Of a stretch of 64,000 bases of DNA, positions 61,660 to 64,000 are shown in pieces (the first letter of the stretch is position 1; every line of letters starts with the position of its first letter). Source of the stretch: Chloroflexota bacterium (GTDB taxonomy: Bacteria; Chloroflexota; Dehalococcoidia; Bin125); contig JAPOXK010000011.1 in assembly GCA_026707145.1 (NCBI GenBank), positions 285,908 through 349,907 on the forward strand. Reading direction: 5' to 3'. Under the pieces are notes generated by a model. It saw only the letters and a list, made by a program, of their open reading frames with translations. It made no database searches and was not told the DNA's origin. A program made the position numbers and the translations under genes.

Positions 61660-62517
61660 GTGCAAGCCACGCTGCGCCGCGGGACTCCCGGCGATGCCGA
61701 GGCCTGCGGGCGCATCTGCTACGAAGCGTTCAAGGGTATCGCCGACGAGCACAACTTCCCGCCGGATTTCCCCTCCCCCGCGGTCGCTGTCAACGTCGCC
61801 GGCATGATGCTCGCGCACCCCGGCTTCTACTCCGTGGTAGCGGAACAGGGGGGGCGCGTGGTGGGGAGCAACTTTCTGGACGAGCGCTGTCCCATTGCGG
61901 GGCTCGGGCCGATTACCGTTGATCCGGCTGCGCAGGACGCCGGCGTGGGGCGGCTCCTGGTGCGCGATGTCCTCGATCGGGCGGAGTCCCAAGGGGCGGC
62001 CGGCGTCCGCCTCGTGCAAGCCGCATATCATGGCCGCTCAATGGCGCTCTATACCAAGTTAGGATTCGCGGTCCGCGAGCCGCTCATCGCGGTGCAGGGA
62101 TCGCCGATCGGCGAGCCGCTCCCGGGATGTCGTGTGCGTCGAGCCGGGCTGGACGACCTCCCAGCTTGCGACGCGATCTTTCGGGACGTCCACGGCCACG
62201 AGCGCCTCTGGGATCTGCGGGACGCGGTCGAGCGGGGGAGTGCGCGCCTCGTCGAACGAGACGGGCAGGTGACGGCCTATGCCACCCTGCTGGGATTCGC
62301 CGGCCACGCGGTCGCCCGTGCCAACGACGATCTCAAGGCGCTGATCGCGGCGGCCGATCGGATCCATAACCCCGGCTTCCTGCTGCCCACCCGCAACCAC
62401 GATCTTCTGCAATGGTGTATCGAGCGCGGGCTGCGCCTTCGGCAGCCGATGACGCTGATGAGCCTCGGGAAGTACCAGGAGCCGCGCGGGCCGTTCTTGC
62501 CCTCGATCGCGTTTTAG
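61660..62517 (+). CDS. GNAT-family acetyltransferase with two GNAT domains
   Basis: Protein of 285 aa. Residues 1-135 are a complete GNAT fold with the acetyl-CoA loop VDPAAQDAGVGRLLVRDVLDRA near residue 86 and YHGRSMALYTKLGF near 123. Residues 145-285 form a second, poorer copy (DDLPACDAIFRDVHGHER ... FLLPTRNHDLLQWCIERGLRL) that lacks the QxxGxG-type loop and may only bind substrate. GTG start 7 nt after the SDR stop. Substrate unknown. Confidence 0.82.
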   Translation: MQATLRRGTPGDAEACGRICYEAFKGIADEHNFPPDFPSPAVAVNVAGMMLAHPGFYSVVAEQGGRVVGSNFLDERCPIAGLGPITVDPAAQDAGVGRLLVRDVLDRAESQGAAGVRLVQAAYHGRSMALYTKLGFAVREPLIAVQGSPIGEPLPGCRVRRAGLDDLPACDAIFRDVHGHERLWDLRDAVERGSARLVERDGQVTAYATLLGFAGHAVARANDDLKALIAAADRIHNPGFLLPTRNHDLLQWCIERGLRLRQPMTLMSLGKYQEPRGPFLPSIAF

Positions 62518-62570
62518 GACGCGGTTGCCCCAGCGCTTCTTGGCGCTTCTTTGCTCCCGTCTACCCGGCT

Positions 62571-63464
62571 CTACCCGGCTGTGAAGCGAATGGGGCGGCC
62601 CTCGCCACTGGCCTCCAGATCGATCTGGAGCAGCCGGGCAGCGTTTTCGCGCAGGATGCCGGAGCGGACCTCGTCACGGAACGGCGCGGCGCGGAACTCG
62701 TCGAGCCAGCGATCCGGGTGCAGCACCGGAAAATCAGACCCGAACAGCATGCGATCGCGCAGCAAGGTATTCGCGTTCTGGATCACGGCTTCCGGGAGGT
62801 ACTTGGGCGCCCAGCCGGAGAGATCCATATAGACGTTCGTCTTGTGCCACAACACCGCGAGCATCTCATCGGTCCAAGGCCAGGCGGGATGCGCGCCGAT
62901 AATTTGGAGTTCGGGAAGCTCCGCCGCAAGATCGTCGAGGTGTGGCACCGGACGGCCGTACTTCAGGTGAATGCCCATCCCCCCCGGCGCTCCGGCGCCG
63001 ATCCCCGTGGTCCCCATGTGGATCATCACCGGCACGCCGAGCGCCGCGCAAGTTTCGAAGATCGGGCGCGCGGCCGGATCATCGACGAAGAACGCTTGCG
63101 TCAGCGGCATGAACTTCATCCCGCGCAGCCCGAGCTCTTCGATGCAACGGCGGGTTTCGCGGACCGCCGCTTCGCCCTTGGCGGGGTCTACCGAGCCGAA
63201 GCCAATGAGTACGTCGGCATTGCGTGTGACGGCCTGACTCAACGCGTCGTTGGAGTCGCCCGTCCGGCCCGTCTGCGACTCTTCGTCCAAGGCCACCACG
63301 ACGGCGAGCAGGTTCCGCTCACGGTAGATCTCGGCCTGCGCGTCTAGGCTGATCTCGTCGATGCGTCGTTTGAAATACCGCTCGGCCTGCTCGCGCCAAG
63401 GACCTTGCCGCCGATGCGCGGCGGCGTCGGAAGGGTGCGTGTGGATGTCGATCGCTTCGATCAT
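62571..63464 (-). CDS. Amidohydrolase-2 family (ACMSD-like) metal-dependent hydrolase
   Basis: TIM-barrel hydrolase of 297 aa. It begins AIDIHTHPSD with the HxH metal motif, followed by GLRGMKFMPLTQAFF near residue 112, GVPVMIHMGTTGIG near 140 (third His), IIGAHPAWPWTDEML near 183, and MLFGSDFPVLHPDRWLDE near 245 with the catalytic Asp. This is the decarboxylase/hydrolase group containing ACMSD and resorcylate decarboxylases. The ATG at 63464 is 5 nt after the stop of the permease gene upstream, so they form one unit. A 10-bp duplication covers its stop codon. Confidence 0.85.
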   Translation of the reverse strand: MIEAIDIHTHPSDAAAHRRQGPWREQAERYFKRRIDEISLDAQAEIYRERNLLAVVVALDEESQTGRTGDSNDALSQAVTRNADVLIGFGSVDPAKGEAAVRETRRCIEELGLRGMKFMPLTQAFFVDDPAARPIFETCAALGVPVMIHMGTTGIGAGAPGGMGIHLKYGRPVPHLDDLAAELPELQIIGAHPAWPWTDEMLAVLWHKTNVYMDLSGWAPKYLPEAVIQNANTLLRDRMLFGSDFPVLHPDRWLDEFRAAPFRDEVRSGILRENAARLLQIDLEASGEGRPIRFTAG

Positions 63465-63469
63465 CGGGT

Positions 63470-64000
63470 CTAAGAGCCGCGGAAGAACGCTTGTCCCAGC
63501 GCGCGGGGCGCCGCCCCCGCATCGGGGCGATGGCGGTAGCGCCAGGCGCCCAGGATGAGCACTGCGACCGTGCCGATGAACGGCAGCATGGTGAGGATTT
63601 CGGGCGGCACGTTCCAGCCGCCCGACTGTGCGATGAAGTCGAGCGCGCGCAGGCCGCCGAAGAGGTACGCGCCGACGATCAGCAGCAGCGGCCTCCAACC
63701 CGCGAAGATCACGACCGCCAGCCCGATCCAGCCGAGACCGCTGGTCATGAAGGGCGTCCAGTTCTGGGTCGTGCCCAGCGAAAGGAACGCGCCGCTCAGA
63801 CCGATGAGGGCACCGCCGAAAACGACATAGGCCAGCCGCCAAGCGATGACCGAGACGCCGGCGGCATCGGCGGAGCCGGGATCCTCGCCGACGGAGCGGA
63901 TGTTGAGGCCGTGGCGCGTGCGGAACATGACCAGCGCGATGAAGAACGGAATCAAGAAGGCGACGTAGGCGAGCCACAGATGCTCGAAGAGGATGTCGCC
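63470..64000 (-). CDS. ABC transporter permease, nucleoside/BmpA-associated type (partial)
   Basis: The C-terminal 176 residues are in the window; the N-terminus lies beyond position 64000. FRTRHGLNIRSVGEDPGSADAAGVSV is the signature cytoplasmic loop of BPD_transp_2 permeases for nucleosides (NupQ/YufQ type) or sugars, and LGWIGLAVVIFAGWRPLLLIVGAYLFGGLRA is the typical later helix pair. It likely takes up nucleosides or related purines, which fits the purine- and nitrogen-scavenging theme. Same transcript as the downstream amidohydrolase. Confidence 0.85.
   Translation of the reverse strand, partial: GDILFEHLWLAYVAFLIPFFIALVMFRTRHGLNIRSVGEDPGSADAAGVSVIAWRLAYVVFGGALIGLSGAFLSLGTTQNWTPFMTSGLGWIGLAVVIFAGWRPLLLIVGAYLFGGLRALDFIAQSGGWNVPPEILTMLPFIGTVAVLILGAWRYRHRPDAGAAPRALGQAFFRGS

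Overview
The window is GC-rich (roughly two-thirds G+C by eye) and densely packed with bacterial metabolic genes. It has about 55 protein genes, one tRNA-Ser(UGA) with an encoded CCA, two pseudogene remnants and no recognisable transcription regulator. Both complete solute-binding proteins (LivK-like, AapJ-like) are lipoproteins. Catabolic genes of the LLM-flavin, CaiB, SDR and N-acyl-D-amino-acid deacylase families abound. This suggests a monoderm-like, high-GC heterotroph such as Chloroflexota or Actinomycetota; this is an inference and the phylum is not resolved from these genes.

Layout. 1-4.2 kb: a branched-chain amino acid/amide ABC transporter (livG end, livF, livH, livM, opposing livK). 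4.4-7.5 kb: YbaK editing protein, enoyl-CoA hydratase, D-aminoacylase-type amidohydrolase. 7.56-9.77 kb: tRNA-Ser followed by an AT-richer, gene-poor stretch with an Mrr-like type IV restriction gene, probably an old island. 9.8-15.7 kb: LLM oxidoreductase, EamA exporter, PuuE-type allantoinase, SDR, NodB-domain protein, alpha/beta hydrolase. 15.9-21.9 kb: a sulfur operon on the minus strand made of a fused four-cluster ferredoxin/NrfD protein, a molybdopterin oxidoreductase and a CstB-like persulfide dioxygenase-rhodanese. 22-28.7 kb: VOC protein, imidazolonepropionase-like amidohydrolase, DrrAB-like ABC pair, integrase remnant, UppP and a KefB-type antiporter.

28.8-42.9 kb is the centre of the window. 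A complete candidate N-methylglutamate (NMG) pathway is arranged divergently: mgsC-mgsB-mgsA on the minus strand, gmaS-mgdA-mgdB-mgdC-mgdD on the plus strand. It runs with almost no gaps into a urease operon (ureF, fused ureAB, ureC, ureG, ureD; no ureE). Methylamine would be loaded onto glutamate, converted to N-methylglutamate and oxidised to glutamate plus a one-carbon unit, while urease releases ammonia from urea. A decayed second ureD lies just downstream.

43.5-49.5 kb holds a lone hydantoinase B/oxoprolinase protein, a ThuA-like protein, a second LLM enzyme and a protein resembling the large subunit of N,N-dimethylformamidase. If that enzyme acts on dimethylformamide or a related N-methylamide it would supply methylated amines to the NMG pathway next door. 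49.5-53 kb: a four-gene ABC-2 exporter operon (two ATPase/permease pairs, 4-nt overlaps). 53-57.9 kb: aapJQMP general amino acid transporter with a good sigma70-type promoter and a strong hairpin between aapJ and aapQ. 58-64 kb: CaiB-type CoA-transferase, second D-aminoacylase, SDR, double-GNAT protein, amidohydrolase, and a nucleoside-type ABC permease cut by the window end. The overall theme is scavenging of organic nitrogen: amino acids, amides, ureides, urea and methylated amines.
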